Part shown: positions 38,556 to 47,756 of the stretch, in pieces
How the letters are laid out: each line of letters opens with the position of its first letter
Numbering within the stretch: position 1 is the first letter of the stretch
Source: Cutibacterium granulosum
GTDB taxonomy: Bacteria > Actinomycetota > Actinomycetes > Propionibacteriales > Propionibacteriaceae
Assembly: GCF_900186975.1 (NCBI RefSeq)
Contig: NZ_LT906441.1
Location: forward strand, 1,550,001-1,614,000
Length of the DNA: 64,000 bases
Direction: 5' to 3'
Made by a program: the position numbers and the translations under genes
The notes under the pieces: generated by a model
Seen by the model: the letters and a program-made list of their open reading frames with translations, nothing else
Databases searched by the model: none
Told to the model about the DNA's origin: nothing

Positions 38556-39321
38556 GCCTGTGGTTATCGTGGCCAAGCCCTGTATCCCGGCACAAGCCCG
38601 CCAACTTGTGGAAAACCAGAGTCGGGATCAGGTGTGTCGCTGTGGACATCTTGGTAGAGAAAACACTCACCAACATACGTGCTGGCATCGCTCATGTTTT
38701 CCACCACGATCACCACAGACATGAAGGTACGAGACCAGCCATGGACGACGGGAGGGGCTGGGGAGATTATGGGTGGTGCCGGGTGCATTTCGCCGTTGAT
38801 ATGCCACGACCTCATGAGCAGTCACCCATTGGCCGCACCACATTATGAGGATTCATGATCTAGGAACGTGGCAGAACGGTGACTGACGGTCCTGGCAACG
38901 TCTGTTCATCTTGGATGAGCGTGTTCACCCAAGATGAACATTTCTCCATGATGGGCACCAGGACTGTCCACATGCGTGGACGGCAGCAGGGAGAAAGTAG
39001 GCAGTCATGTCCGCTCATTGACCGACAGGTAGCTGATGACGCTAGGTTCTGGATTCTCAGATCAATGGGGCCACGCTTGCATCTGGTCAGTGAACAAAGG
39101 AATGGTCAGGCATTGCAAAGTTGTCTCACGGTTGGCCGCTCATCTGTGATTGACCATACTCATGCTGAGAGAACCAGTGAAGCAGAAGCGAGGATCAGGA
39201 TTGTCGGTAGTGATTGCCAACCACCGCCGGAACAAAATTCATCAATCTGCCAGCACCTCGATCCCGTTACTCAACGCGACGGGCCTTTGAGCTCTCACCT
39301 CGGTGGGGGACAGCTCAGATG
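38556..39321. other. Gene-poor spacer between the DUF559 gene and lgt
   Basis: 766 bases. No frame gives a believable protein. It holds two perfect inverted repeats listed separately (38904-38939 and 38966-38981). The left end should contain the promoter of the DUF559 gene. Confidence 0.5.
38904..38939. repeat. Perfect 11-bp inverted repeat
   Basis: GTTCATCTTGG (38904-38914) and CCAAGATGAAC (38929-38939) with a 14-base loop. It could be a hairpin or an operator. A second smaller palindrome, GTCCAC-ATGC-GTGGAC, follows at 38966-38981. Confidence 0.6.
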
Positions 39322-40197
39322 TCAGTTCTTGGTGACCTCGGTCTCATGATGCTCGACGGGTTCCTTGCCATCGTGACGTCCGTACTTGGCCTGCAGCGCG
39401 ATGAAGACGACGAGCCCTGCTGCCCACACGATGATCGAGGTGTACGAGTTGATCCGCCATCCCTGAACATGATTGGCAGGGTCGATGCGCAGTCGTTCCA
39501 CGAAGAACCGACCTGTGGTGTAGACGACGACGTAGAGCGCGAAAAGACGTCCATGGTCGAGCTTCCAACGTCGGTCCACCAGTAGCAGAACCGTGGCACC
39601 CAAGGAGTTCCAGATGAGCTCATACAGAAAAGTTGGGTGAAAGGTTGCGAATTGCTCGTACCCGACTGGCCGGTGTGAGGAGTCAATGCGCAGCGCCCAT
39701 GGAACTTCGGTAGGGCGGCCGAAAAGTTCTTGGTTGAACCAGTTCCCCAACCGTCCGATGGCCTGGGCATAAAGGATGCCTGGGGCGAGGCTGTCGGCGA
39801 TGATGCCGAAATTCAGTTTGTGCACCCGGGTGACGACCCACACGGCCAGGGCGCCGCCGGCAATGCTGCCCCAGATCCCGAGGCCTCCTTCCCAGATGTA
39901 CAACGCGCGGTACCACTGCCGTCCGGGACCGAAGTACAGCTGATGATCGGTGATGACGTGATATGTCCTTGCACCGACTATCCCGAAGATGATCCCCCAG
40001 GTCGCGATTCGATCGAATTCCTCAGAGTTGCCACCGCGGGCCTCATATCGTTTCGTCCCGAGCACATACGCCACGATGATCCCGGCGAGGATGCAGATGG
40101 CATACATGTGGATGGTGACGTGACCAATGCTCCAACCGCTCCAATTCGGGCTGGGAATGCTCAGTGCAACTGCGGGCGTCATGCCTTGGATCGTCAT
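39322..40197 (-). CDS. lgt: Prolipoprotein diacylglyceryl transferase
   Basis: 291-residue membrane enzyme that adds diacylglycerol to the lipobox Cys of preprolipoproteins. The Lgt signature GRLGNWFNQELFGRPTEVPW is intact, with several membrane helices (ILAGIIVAYVLG, IWGSIAGGALAVWVV). Start ATG 40197 is fixed by GGAG seven bases upstream; earlier codons in frame are not Lgt-like. The tail is short compared with other actinobacteria. Confidence 0.96.
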   Translation of the reverse strand: MTIQGMTPAVALSIPSPNWSGWSIGHVTIHMYAICILAGIIVAYVLGTKRYEARGGNSEEFDRIATWGIIFGIVGARTYHVITDHQLYFGPGRQWYRALYIWEGGLGIWGSIAGGALAVWVVTRVHKLNFGIIADSLAPGILYAQAIGRLGNWFNQELFGRPTEVPWALRIDSSHRPVGYEQFATFHPTFLYELIWNSLGATVLLLVDRRWKLDHGRLFALYVVVYTTGRFFVERLRIDPANHVQGWRINSYTSIIVWAAGLVVFIALQAKYGRHDGKEPVEHHETEVTKN

Positions 40198-40641
40198 GAG
40201 ATTTCTCCTTGTTGGTGCGGGTCGCACGGAACCTGTTCGGACGGATCTGGTGACCAAGAACCAGTAGGTCGGAACCGAGCCAGACGCGAACTTGGTGGGC
40301 ACCACAATGACCATGCGTCAGGAACGTTGCTGAGTCCAACTGGGTACCAAGCCAAATTGGCTGCTGGGTCAAGCTTCCAGATGACCAAACTGGTTATGCA
40401 CTGTTTACTCCCCCATGGGGTACCTTATCGGGATCTCGGCATGCATGAATTCTCATGGTGCGACATTCCTACAGCTTCACGCATCATGGGTCGCAAGGAT
40501 GGCGACGAGCGCACCGGGCTAGCCCTCCAGCACTGATGGAGGCGCACTCACCTCAACAGGATCCGCATCTGCGGTTCGTCCCCTGTCAGAACCTTCTCTT
40601 TGTCAACTGGTCGCTGGAGGCAACCATCCTGGGAAGATCGA
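40198..40641. other. lgt-hisI spacer
   Basis: 444 bases without a recognisable gene. It carries the lgt ribosome-binding site at its left end and a six-base hairpin, CCTCCA (40524-40529) with TGGAGG (40537-40542), that may end the hisI transcript. I see nothing else. Confidence 0.5.
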
Positions 40642-41151
40642 TCATGTGCCACTGACATGGCTCGGCCGATCATCAGGGTGGAGCAGCACATCGGTGTCGA
40701 AGCAGCTGTGCGTACCAGTGTGGCAGGCCGGTCCGGTTTGATCGACGATGAGCAGTATCGCATCTGCGTCGCAGTCCAGTCTCACCTCACGGACATGCTG
40801 GGTGTGTCCAGAAGTCTCTCCCTTGACCCAGTACTCCTGGCGAGAGCGAGACCAGTACGTCGCACGCCGGGTACGCAGGGTGCGGGCAAGCGCCTCCTCG
40901 TCCATCCAGGCGAGCATGAGGACGTCTCCAGTGCTGGCCTCCTGAGCGATGGCTGGCACGAGACCAGCATCGTTCTTCCTCAGACGGGCAGCAATGGCGG
41001 GGGCAAGGCTCGAGGTGGGGACCGAACCATCATGAGCTGTGGTAATCGTGTCCCCACGGGTCGAGGATGCGTCGGTGCTGTGGTGATTATTTGGGTTGCA
41101 CACACGATTACCACGCGAGTTGGGAAGTCGATCATCAGGCATGTCACACAT
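40642..41151 (-). CDS. hisI: Phosphoribosyl-AMP cyclohydrolase
   Basis: Third step of histidine synthesis, monofunctional PRA-CH. The core from [20 protein letters not shown] includes [33 protein letters not shown], the Asp-rich DCDADAILL metal motif and the zinc cysteines in [12 protein letters not shown]. The frame gives 169 residues from ATG 41151 (GAGG five bases upstream), about 45 more than usual. The extra N-terminus is not conserved-looking and coincides with a 13-bp inverted repeat, so translation could begin later at a non-ATG codon. Isolated from the other his genes. Confidence 0.93.
   Translation of the reverse strand: MCDMPDDRLPNSRGNRVCNPNNHHSTDASSTRGDTITTAHDGSVPTSSLAPAIAARLRKNDAGLVPAIAQEASTGDVLMLAWMDEEALARTLRTRRATYWSRSRQEYWVKGETSGHTQHVREVRLDCDADAILLIVDQTGPACHTGTHSCFDTDVLLHPDDRPSHVSGT
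41039..41112. repeat. 13-bp inverted repeat at the hisI 5' end
   Basis: GTGGTAATCGTGT (41039-41051) and ACACGATTACCAC (41100-41112) are perfectly complementary, 48 bases apart. Each arm could be one half of a distant operator pair or both could form an RNA stem in the hisI message. Confidence 0.6.
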
Positions 41152-41226
41152 TGTTGCCTCTGGAGCTGGCAAAATGGGGCAAAACGTGACGCGAGCATGC
41201 CCATGCTCCCGGGAAAGGACACGACG

Positions 41227-41871
41227 ATGTCTCTGGCACAGAGTGAACGAGCCGGGCTGGCGGGGGATCTGGATCGTCTGGGCCCCGATGCCCCGACCCT
41301 CGACAAGGGGTGGACGACCAACGACCTACTCACCCACATGCTGCTGCGTGAGAATGATCCACTGGCCATTCCAGGTATGGCGGTCGACCTGCTGGACGAG
41401 ACGACAGCTGCGCGAGCACGTCGCCTGGAAGCGTCAACGACTTTCGATGAACGGGTGGCACAGTTCCGACGCGGCCCCAAACCGTGGAGTGCGTTTCGTA
41501 TCCCGCTTCTCGACCGGGTCGCCAACGGGGCGGAGTTCTTCGTGCACCATGAGGACGTGTTGCGGGCTGAGGAAGGGTGGTCACCCCGAGAGCTGGGGCA
41601 CCAGACCCAGACCCACCTGGCAAGGATCGTCAAGCAACATGCCCGCCTGCTCCTGCGCCGCAGCCCGGTGGGTGTGCGGGTGGAGATGACTGGGCAGAGC
41701 GGTGACCTGCACACACTCATGGTGCGTCCGGGATCCCGTATCGTCACCGTGGTCGGAGAACCTGCCGAGGTGCTGCTGCACTGCTATGGACGAAAGAGCG
41801 TCGCCCAGGTCACCGTGCTTGGGGAACGCGAGAGCGTCGAGGCATTCCTCCAGACGGAGTGCTCTGTCTGA
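41227..41871 (+). CDS. TIGR03085-family (mycothiol-dependent maleylpyruvate isomerase-like) protein
   Basis: 214 residues in the DinB/maleylpyruvate-isomerase N-terminal superfamily. [17 protein letters not shown] carries the first metal His, and [12 protein letters not shown] the later ones, the layout of actinobacterial TIGR03085 proteins. Function is not known; a thiol-transfer role is only inferred from the family. Start ATG 41227, with AAAGGA seven bases upstream. Divergent from hisI with about 75 bases between. Confidence 0.75.
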   Translation: MSLAQSERAGLAGDLDRLGPDAPTLDKGWTTNDLLTHMLLRENDPLAIPGMAVDLLDETTAARARRLEASTTFDERVAQFRRGPKPWSAFRIPLLDRVANGAEFFVHHEDVLRAEEGWSPRELGHQTQTHLARIVKQHARLLLRRSPVGVRVEMTGQSGDLHTLMVRPGSRIVTVVGEPAEVLLHCYGRKSVAQVTVLGERESVEAFLQTECSV

Positions 41872-41986
41872 CTGCTGGAGCTGTCGGTGAACCCTGCACG
41901 GACGACGAGGGCAGGATGACACATCAGCCGTGGTCATCGCCGTAAATCCAGCTTGGGTTGCATGTGGTGCCGTGCCGGGATGGTGC

Positions 41987-42205
41987 TTACGGGACCTTGA
42001 CTCCTTCGAGCTGGTCGCAGGTGGAGACCAGGGTGTCGGGCATGGTCTCGGTGGGCAGGGAGAGGATGAAGTCGTCAATGGCGTATCCATCGCCCTTCTC
42101 GACGATCTCCACGGCAGAGATGTCCGCGTCGACCGTCCCCATCGTCGTGGCCACCTTGCCGAGGGCGCCGGGGACGTCAGGGACCTGGATACGAAGAATG
42201 AGCAC
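41987..42205 (-). CDS. ACT-domain-only protein, truncated duplicate of the gene at 46171
   Basis: 72 codons, GTG start, beginning LILRIQVPDVPGALGKVATT. Over 71 residues it is identical to the N-terminal ACT domain of the 205-residue protein at 46171. It then ends with Pro and a TAA where the long copy continues. The DNA identity spans 41992-42216 against 46160-46384 in inverted orientation. The four differences inside the coding part are all silent, so it may still be expressed. It could equally be a very recent partial copy. Confidence 0.6.
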   Translation of the reverse strand: MLILRIQVPDVPGALGKVATTMGTVDADISAVEIVEKGDGYAIDDFILSLPTETMPDTLVSTCDQLEGVKVP

Positions 42206-42216
42206 GACCCCATTGT
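41992..42216 (-). repeat. Left arm of 225-bp inverted duplication
   Basis: Matches 46160-46384 in opposite orientation with about six mismatches by hand count. The 5' ends of both ACT copies point inward, so the arms frame the gatCAB operon. Confidence 0.9.
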
Positions 42217-42677
42217 TCGCTGGTTCGTCATCAGTGAACCAGGGTGCGGCGACAGAACCGTGACCACGGGACCTGGGAACACGCGGGTCCGTCCAGGTTC
42301 AATGACGTACCTGATCAGGTCGGATGGGGGTCTGTTCGGAACGTGCACACATTCAGCGGCCACCGGACTGTGCTTGACACGGTCGTGGTACTGCCAGGTG
42401 AGTGCCTGAAAGCTGAGAGGAAACAACCTGCCCTGCGTGTGAACGTCGCCTTCTCAACGAGTTGAAGATGTCGGGATGGGCCTTCTGCCTGCCCCTGCGT
42501 GTGAACGTTGCCTTTCTGTGAACGCCGTCTCCCATGAAAAGTTGACGGTGGGTGATTTCGGTCGCTGCTCGTGCATTGAGTGGGGAATACCCCCACCCCA
42601 TCGCATTCACACATGAACGCCACGTGTTGGGGCCGGTGCGGACCCACCCGTCACCGGCCCCAGCAGGGTGCTCGGTC
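42206..42677. other. Spacer between the ACT fragment and gatB, with direct repeats
   Basis: 472 bases. A 22-bp direct repeat (CCCTGCGTGTGAACGTCGCC at 42431 and a one-mismatch copy at 42493) has a third partial copy near 42515. The rest holds the gatB terminator; no gene is seen. Confidence 0.5.
42628..42662 (-). terminator. Terminator hairpin after gatB
   Basis: Perfect 11-base stem TGGGGCCGGTG (42628-42638) with CACCGGCCCCA (42652-42662), starting 16 bases after the gatB stop on the minus strand. No T tract. Confidence 0.75.
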
Positions 42678-44183
42678 TCAGGAGAGTTTCTCCAGGATGA
42701 GCTCGCGCACCCGCTTGGCATCGGCCTGACCCTTCATGGCCTTCATCACCTGGCCGATGAGAGCCCCGGCGGCCTGCACCTTGCCGCCGCGGATACGCTC
42801 TGCGACGTCCGGATTGGCGGCGATGGCGTCATCGACGGCAGCTCCCAGGGCGGCATCGTCCGAGACGACGGCAAGGCCGCGGGCGTCCACGACCTGCTCT
42901 GGATCGCCCTCCCCCGCTGTGACGCCGTCAATGACCTGACGGGCCAGCTTGTCGGTGAGGGTCCCGTCGTCGACGAGGTTCTGCAGCTGAGCGACCTGGG
43001 CCGGGCTCATGCCCACCTCGGGCAGCTCCACACCGGCCTCGTTGGCCCGGCGGGACAGCTCGGTGAGCCACCACTTGCGGGCCGGGGCCGGTGCACAGCC
43101 TGCCTCGGTCGTCTGCTCGATGAGGTCTAGGGCGCCGGCGTTGACGATGGCCGACATCTCCACCTCGTCGAATCCCCACAGCTCCTTGAGTCGGGCTCGT
43201 TTGACGGCAGGCAGCTCGGGCAGGGTGGCACGCAGCTCCTCCACCCACTCCCGACTCGGTGCCACCGGCACCAGATCGGGTTCGGGGAAGTAACGGTAGT
43301 CCTCGGCATCGGACTTGTCGCGACCGGCGATGGTATACTCACCACTCTCCTGCCACATGCGGGTCTGCTGACGTACGCTTCCTCCGGAAGCCAGTACGGC
43401 GGCCTGACGGCAGATCTCGTAACGCAACGCACCTTCAACCGAACGCAGTGAGTTGACGTTCTTGGTCTCGGTTCGCGTCCCCAGGACATCAGAGCCCTTG
43501 GGCATGAGTGAGACGTTGGCGTCACAGCGCAGATTGCCTCGCTCCATACGTGCCTCGGAGACTCCCAGGGCAAGCATGACGTCGCGCAGATGGGCCATGT
43601 AGGCACGAGCCACTTCCGGCGCCTTGGCCCCCAGGCCACGTACCGGTTTGGTGACGATCTCGATGAGTGGGACACCGGCTCGGTTGTAGTCCAACAGCGA
43701 GTACTGAGCACCCTGGATGCGCCCGTCCGAGCCGCCGACGTGCAGCGACTTGCCGGCATCCTCCTCCATGTGAGCCCGTTCGACCTCGACGTGATAGGTC
43801 TGCCCGTCCACCTCGAGGTCGACGTAGCCGTCGTGACAGATCGGCTCGTCGTACTGCGAGATCTGGTAGTCCTTGGTCATGTCGGGGTAGAAGTAGTTCT
43901 TGCGCGACATGCGACTCCACTCGGCGATCTCACAGTTGAGTGCGAGGCCGATGCGGATGGCCGACTCCACGGCCTTGCCGTTGATTGCCGGCAGCGAACC
44001 GGGAAGTCCCAGACACACCGGGCAGACGTTCGTGTTCGGCTCGGCGTCGGAGTTCGTCGAGCAGCTGCAGAACATCTTGCTGGCCGTTGACAACTCGACG
44101 TGCACCTCCAGCCCCAGGACTGGGTCGAAACGCTCCATCGCCTCGTCGTAGTCGAGCAGATCATCGGTGGCATAGGCCGTCAT
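42678..44183 (-). CDS. gatB: Aspartyl/glutamyl-tRNA(Asn/Gln) amidotransferase subunit B
   Basis: 501 residues. GatB binds mischarged tRNA and activates its amino acid. The zinc site is visible as [12 protein letters not shown] plus CPVCLGLPG, and the kinase-like core as [19 protein letters not shown]. The C-terminal YqeY-like domain ends with [20 protein letters not shown]. Start ATG 44183 overlaps the gatA stop (ATGA), with AAGGAGG seven bases upstream. Confidence 0.97.
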   Translation of the reverse strand: MTAYATDDLLDYDEAMERFDPVLGLEVHVELSTASKMFCSCSTNSDAEPNTNVCPVCLGLPGSLPAINGKAVESAIRIGLALNCEIAEWSRMSRKNYFYPDMTKDYQISQYDEPICHDGYVDLEVDGQTYHVEVERAHMEEDAGKSLHVGGSDGRIQGAQYSLLDYNRAGVPLIEIVTKPVRGLGAKAPEVARAYMAHLRDVMLALGVSEARMERGNLRCDANVSLMPKGSDVLGTRTETKNVNSLRSVEGALRYEICRQAAVLASGGSVRQQTRMWQESGEYTIAGRDKSDAEDYRYFPEPDLVPVAPSREWVEELRATLPELPAVKRARLKELWGFDEVEMSAIVNAGALDLIEQTTEAGCAPAPARKWWLTELSRRANEAGVELPEVGMSPAQVAQLQNLVDDGTLTDKLARQVIDGVTAGEGDPEQVVDARGLAVVSDDAALGAAVDDAIAANPDVAERIRGGKVQAAGALIGQVMKAMKGQADAKRVRELILEKLS

Positions 44184-45685
44184 CGTGCGTCCTCCTTGGC
44201 CGGGTCGGGAACTTCGGAGAGCAGGGAATGACCCCACGACTCCTCCAGGGCGTGTTCGACAGCCGCACCCACTCGGTAGACGCGGTCATCGGCCATGACC
44301 GGTGCCATGACCTGCAGACCCACCGGCAACCCATCGGCCAGACCGCACGGGAACGATCCGGCCGCGACACCGGCCATGTTCGCAGGGATGGTGCACAGAT
44401 CTGCACGGTACATCGCCATCGGGTCATCGGTGCGCTCCCCCAGTGTGAAGGCGACAGTGGGGGTCGTCGGGGCCACGAGGGCGTCACAACTGCGCCACGC
44501 CTGCGCGAAGTCACGCTGGATGAGGGTACGGATCTTCTGCGCCGAACCGTAGTAGGCGTCGAAATACCCGGCGGACAGGGCGTAGGTGCCCAGAATGATG
44601 CGCCGCTTGGCCTCTTCCCCGAAGCCGGCACCGCGGGTGGCACGCATCACCTGCTCGGCGCTGTGGTCACCATCGTCGTCCAGACGCAGTCCGTAGCGCA
44701 TGGCGTCGTAACGGGCCAGATTGCTCGACACCTCAGCAGGCTGGATGAGGTAGTAGGCCGACAGGGCGTACTCGAAGTTCGGGCAGGAGACCTCGACGAC
44801 CTCGGCGCCCAGACGGGTGAGCAGCTCGACGGTCTCGGTGAACCGTGCCTCGACACCGGGCTGGTACCCCTCACCGGAGAGCTCCTTGACGACGCCGATT
44901 CTCATGCCACGGACCTCGCCGATGCGAGCCGCCTCGGTGGTTGCGGGGACTGGTTGGTCGATGGAGGTCTGGTCCATCGGGTCGTGGCCGCCGATGACCT
45001 CGTGCAGCAGAGCGGTGTCCAGGACGGTGCGGGCACACGGGCCGGGCTGATCCAGGGAACTCGCCATGGCGATGACGCCGTGGCGCGAGGTGCCACCGTA
45101 GGTGGGTTTCACGCCGACGGTGCCGGTCACGGCAGCGGGCTGACGGATCGAGCCTCCGGTGTCGGTGCCCAGGGCCAGGGGTGCCTCGTGGGCCGCCAGG
45201 GCTGCCGCCGAACCACCACCGGAGCCGCCGGGTACCCGGTCCAGGTCCCACGGGTTGTGGGTGGGGCCGAATGCCGAGGTCTCCGTCGAGGATCCCATGG
45301 CGAACTCATCGAGGTTCGTCTTGCCGAGGACGACCAGGCCGGCGTCCAGGCAGCGCTGTACGACGGTGGAGTTGTACGGGGGCACCCACTTCTCCAGCAT
45401 CCGTGACGCAGCGGTGGTCGGCATCCCCCGGTAGCAGAAGAGATCCTTGACGGCGATGGGCACCCCAGCCAAGGGGCCAAGCTTCTCACCTGCGGCGATG
45501 CGCTCGTCAACCCTGCGAGCCGACTCGATCGCACGTTCCCCGTCGACGGCGAGGAATGCATGGACCGGACCGTCCACCTGCTCGATGCGGTCCAGGTGGG
45601 CACGAGTCACCTCTTCGGACGACACCTCGCGGCGGGCGATGCGCGTGCCGAGTTCGGCAGCCGTGCTGTGAATGAGATCGCTCAC
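44180..45685 (-). CDS. gatA: Aspartyl/glutamyl-tRNA(Asn/Gln) amidotransferase subunit A
   Basis: 501-residue amidase-signature glutaminase. The catalytic Lys lies in [10 protein letters not shown], and the cis-Ser and nucleophile Ser in [14 protein letters not shown] and [11 protein letters not shown]. It supplies ammonia to GatB. Start ATG 45685 overlaps the gatC stop by four bases. Confidence 0.97.
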   Translation of the reverse strand: MSDLIHSTAAELGTRIARREVSSEEVTRAHLDRIEQVDGPVHAFLAVDGERAIESARRVDERIAAGEKLGPLAGVPIAVKDLFCYRGMPTTAASRMLEKWVPPYNSTVVQRCLDAGLVVLGKTNLDEFAMGSSTETSAFGPTHNPWDLDRVPGGSGGGSAAALAAHEAPLALGTDTGGSIRQPAAVTGTVGVKPTYGGTSRHGVIAMASSLDQPGPCARTVLDTALLHEVIGGHDPMDQTSIDQPVPATTEAARIGEVRGMRIGVVKELSGEGYQPGVEARFTETVELLTRLGAEVVEVSCPNFEYALSAYYLIQPAEVSSNLARYDAMRYGLRLDDDGDHSAEQVMRATRGAGFGEEAKRRIILGTYALSAGYFDAYYGSAQKIRTLIQRDFAQAWRSCDALVAPTTPTVAFTLGERTDDPMAMYRADLCTIPANMAGVAAGSFPCGLADGLPVGLQVMAPVMADDRVYRVGAAVEHALEESWGHSLLSEVPDPAKEDAR

Positions 45686-45978
45686 TGCTCCTCCTGCAGA
45701 ATCCTGGGGACACGGAACCTGTTGTCCTCGACCTTGGGCGCCATGGCCAGGGCATCGTCGACTGGCATGGACGGGGCCACGACGTCCTCACGGAACACGT
45801 TGGACAGTGGCAGGGCGTGCGAGCTGGGTGGGACGTCGGCCGAGGCGACCTGGGAGACGACGGCCACCGAGTCAAGGATGAGTCCCAGCTGCGGGGCCAG
45901 GTTCTCCTTCTCCTCCTCGGTCAGGTCGATACGTGCCAGGCCAGCCAGACGGGCGACGTCATCAGGCGTCAGGGCCAC
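45682..45978 (-). CDS. gatC: Aspartyl/glutamyl-tRNA(Asn/Gln) amidotransferase subunit C
   Basis: 98-residue structural subunit starting [23 protein letters not shown] 45978 has GGAG seven bases upstream and gives the family length; the frame extends upstream to 46020 with non-homologous residues. Order gatC-gatA-gatB with ATGA overlaps indicates one coupled operon. The divergent 192-base spacer to the ACT gene holds the promoters. Confidence 0.95.
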   Translation of the reverse strand: MALTPDDVARLAGLARIDLTEEEKENLAPQLGLILDSVAVVSQVASADVPPSSHALPLSNVFREDVVAPSMPVDDALAMAPKVEDNRFRVPRILQEEQ

Positions 45979-46159
45979 GATGATTCTCCTGGAGGTGGAC
46001 TGATGGAAGGTGTCCGGCATGTGCCGTACAGCACGAGTCTAGTGGTTGACGTCCTGCCGATGTCTCGGCACTGCCGATCACGGTCGATGGAACAGGTGCT
46101 CCTGCACACCGCGTGTCTCACATGCGGGCGCGTATTTGGGTGAGATCTCCCGACGTAGG

Positions 46160-46384
46160 ACAATGGAGACGTGCTCATTCTTCGTATCCAGGTCCCTGAC
46201 GTCCCCGGCGCCCTCGGCAAGGTGGCCACGACGATGGGGACCGTCGACGCGGACATCTCTGCCGTGGAGATCGTCGAGAAGGGCGATGGATACGCCATTG
46301 ACGACTTCATCCTCTCCCTGCCCACCGAGACCATGCCCGACACCTTGGTCTCCACCTGTGACCAGCTCGAGGGAGTCAAGGTCC
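46160..46384 (+). repeat. Right arm of 225-bp inverted duplication
   Basis: Covers the 5' end of the full-length ACT gene, including 11 bases of upstream sequence. See the left arm at 41992-42216. Confidence 0.9.
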
Positions 46385-46788
46385 TGTGGCTGTCGCGCCA
46401 CCTCGAGGACTGGGGCCTGGAGTCCGACATCGCGACCCTCAACCGCATGGCCGAGGACCAGCAGCATGCTGCCGAACTGCTCACCGAGGCGGCACCCACC
46501 GTGTTTCACTGCCAGTGGGCCACTCTCTTCGGACCTGGTCATGAGGTGCTGACGTCGACTGCGCTCTCCCCGGAGTTCACCAGTGAGGCGATTGCTGCGC
46601 TCGGTGCGATGGATGAGCCGCGTCGCGTCGAACTCGATGAGACCTGGATGCCTGGATGGGGCGCCACCGTGGTGGCCCTTGCCCCGCTGTCCGGTGGACG
46701 CTGCCTGGTGCTGGGGCGCCGTGGTGGCCCGGTGTTCCTGGCATCGGAGGTCAACCGTCTGCGTCACATGGCGGCTCTGGCGAACTGA
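46171..46788 (+). CDS. ACT-domain protein next to gatCAB
   Basis: 205 residues: N-terminal ACT domain (VLILRIQVPDVPGALGKVAT, residues 1-71) and a C-terminal part of about 130 residues with an HFH-like HCQWATLFG and ELDETWMPGWGATVVALAPL. Its position beside gatC corresponds to Rv3013 in Mycobacterium tuberculosis. ACT domains usually sense amino acids; no ligand is known. GTG 46171 lies close behind TAGGACAAT, suggesting a leaderless message. Confidence 0.85.
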   Translation: MLILRIQVPDVPGALGKVATTMGTVDADISAVEIVEKGDGYAIDDFILSLPTETMPDTLVSTCDQLEGVKVLWLSRHLEDWGLESDIATLNRMAEDQQHAAELLTEAAPTVFHCQWATLFGPGHEVLTSTALSPEFTSEAIAALGAMDEPRRVELDETWMPGWGATVVALAPLSGGRCLVLGRRGGPVFLASEVNRLRHMAALAN

Positions 46789-46794
46789 TTCTTC

Positions 46795-47307
46795 GTGTCG
46801 ACCTGGCTCACCTGGCGTTTCTGGTACGAGGTTCTCTCCTCCCTGGGCTTTGGAATCGCATCCAGCCTGGTACCTGTTCTCAACTCCGAGATCTTCATCG
46901 TTGGTTCCCTGGCCAGTGGCCTGCTCGGTCCTCTGGAGATCTCGATCGGTCTTGCCATTGGCCATGCCATCGGCAAGCTCATCATCTTTGTGGGGATTCG
47001 CAAGGGCAAGGATTCCCGCTGGTTCCGGCACAAGGAGCCCAAACCGGTGGAACCGGGCTCCTGGCGCGACAAACTGCGTCGGTGGAACGTCAAGGCAGCG
47101 CATGCCGTGGAGCACCCCAAGTGGGGGGTGGCCATCCTCATGTTCTCCACGATCACCGGTGTCCCCCCGGTGTATCTCACGTCGATCTACGCGGCAACGA
47201 CGAAGATGCGCACCGTGCCCTTCATGGTCACCATGGTCATCGGTTTCTTCCTGCGGTGTTATGCCTTGGCGCTGGCCACGGTGTGGGGCATCGATCTGTT
47301 CATCTGA
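46795..47307 (+). CDS. Small integral membrane protein (possible VTT/DedA-like)
   Basis: 170 residues, GTG start six bases after the ACT gene stop. Hydrophobic segments LSSLGFGIASSLVPVLNSEI, GPLEISIGLAIGHAIGKLII, WGVAILMFSTITGVPPVYLT and VPFMVTMVIGFFLRCYALAL surround a basic loop. The GxPP after a helix recalls DedA/VTT proteins, but it is shorter than most. Function not known. Three degenerate 27-bp repeats start at its stop codon. Confidence 0.65.
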   Translation: MSTWLTWRFWYEVLSSLGFGIASSLVPVLNSEIFIVGSLASGLLGPLEISIGLAIGHAIGKLIIFVGIRKGKDSRWFRHKEPKPVEPGSWRDKLRRWNVKAAHAVEHPKWGVAILMFSTITGVPPVYLTSIYAATTKMRTVPFMVTMVIGFFLRCYALALATVWGIDLFI

Positions 47308-47366
47308 GAGGCCCTCGGACCGGTTCATCCAAGGAAGATCCTCGGGCCTGTTCATCCAAGGCAGGA
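47297..47366. repeat. 27-bp tandem repeat at the 3' end of the membrane protein gene
   Basis: Copies 47313-47339 and 47340-47366 share CCTCGG-CC-GTTCATCCAAGG. A shorter copy (TGTTCATCTGAGAGG, 47298-47312) overlaps the end of the gene, whose stop codon lies in it. Confidence 0.65.
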
Positions 47367-47410
47367 CCTGCCGGGGTATCACCGATCCATGTCGTCCCAC
47401 ACCAGGGTGC

Positions 47411-47755
47411 TCAGCCCATCATCGCGGTGAAGAAATAGTACCCCTGAGCCACCAGAGCTGCGAGGACCAGGACGAATGCGATGGGAACGACCACTCGCTG
47501 CACCTTCTTGCGACGGATGGACGGCACCCCACGTGGGGCCCATGGCGAGGGCTGAGGATGACCTGATTCGAGGTGCGCTGGGTCAGACGTATGTGGGGGT
47601 GCCATCCCCAACGAGGTCTGTCCAGATGCCGGCGGCTGGCCAGGCTGGGGCTGTCCTGGCTCTGATATGGGGCGCTGCGAGCCAGGCTGGGGTTGGACAC
47701 GTGTCGGTGTGTCACCGTTGAGGTCAAGATTGGAGAACAAACCCACGATGGTCAC
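47411..47755 (-). CDS. Small protein with Pro/Gln-rich N-terminus and one C-terminal membrane helix
   Basis: About 114 residues from GTG 47755. Residues 1-80 are Pro, Gln, Ser and Gly rich without hydrophobic stretches. A basic patch SIRRKKVQR is followed by one helix, VVVPIAFVLVLAALVAQGYYF, near the C-terminus, so it looks like a tail-anchored protein. The start is one base beyond the stop of the MetE_C-like gene, indicating coupling. No family recognised. Confidence 0.55.
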   Translation of the reverse strand: MTIVGLFSNLDLNGDTPTRVQPQPGSQRPISEPGQPQPGQPPASGQTSLGMAPPHTSDPAHLESGHPQPSPWAPRGVPSIRRKKVQRVVVPIAFVLVLAALVAQGYYFFTAMMG

Positions 47756-47756
47756 G

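Noticed and set aside
38879-39349. 156-codon plus-strand frame before lgt
   Set aside because: Runs into lgt on the other strand, has mixed composition and no family resemblance or ribosome-binding site.
40600-41226. 5' extension of the TIGR03085-like gene to 40600
   Set aside because: It lies antisense to hisI, while ATG 41227 has a good Shine-Dalgarno and family-like N-terminus.
42206-42677. Small protein genes before gatB
   Set aside because: Frames are short, without start signals, and cover direct repeats and the terminator.
41987-46384. Transposon or insertion sequence bounded by the 225-bp inverted repeats
   Set aside because: No transposase or integrase; the repeats are parts of a host ACT gene and the inside is the normal gatCAB operon.
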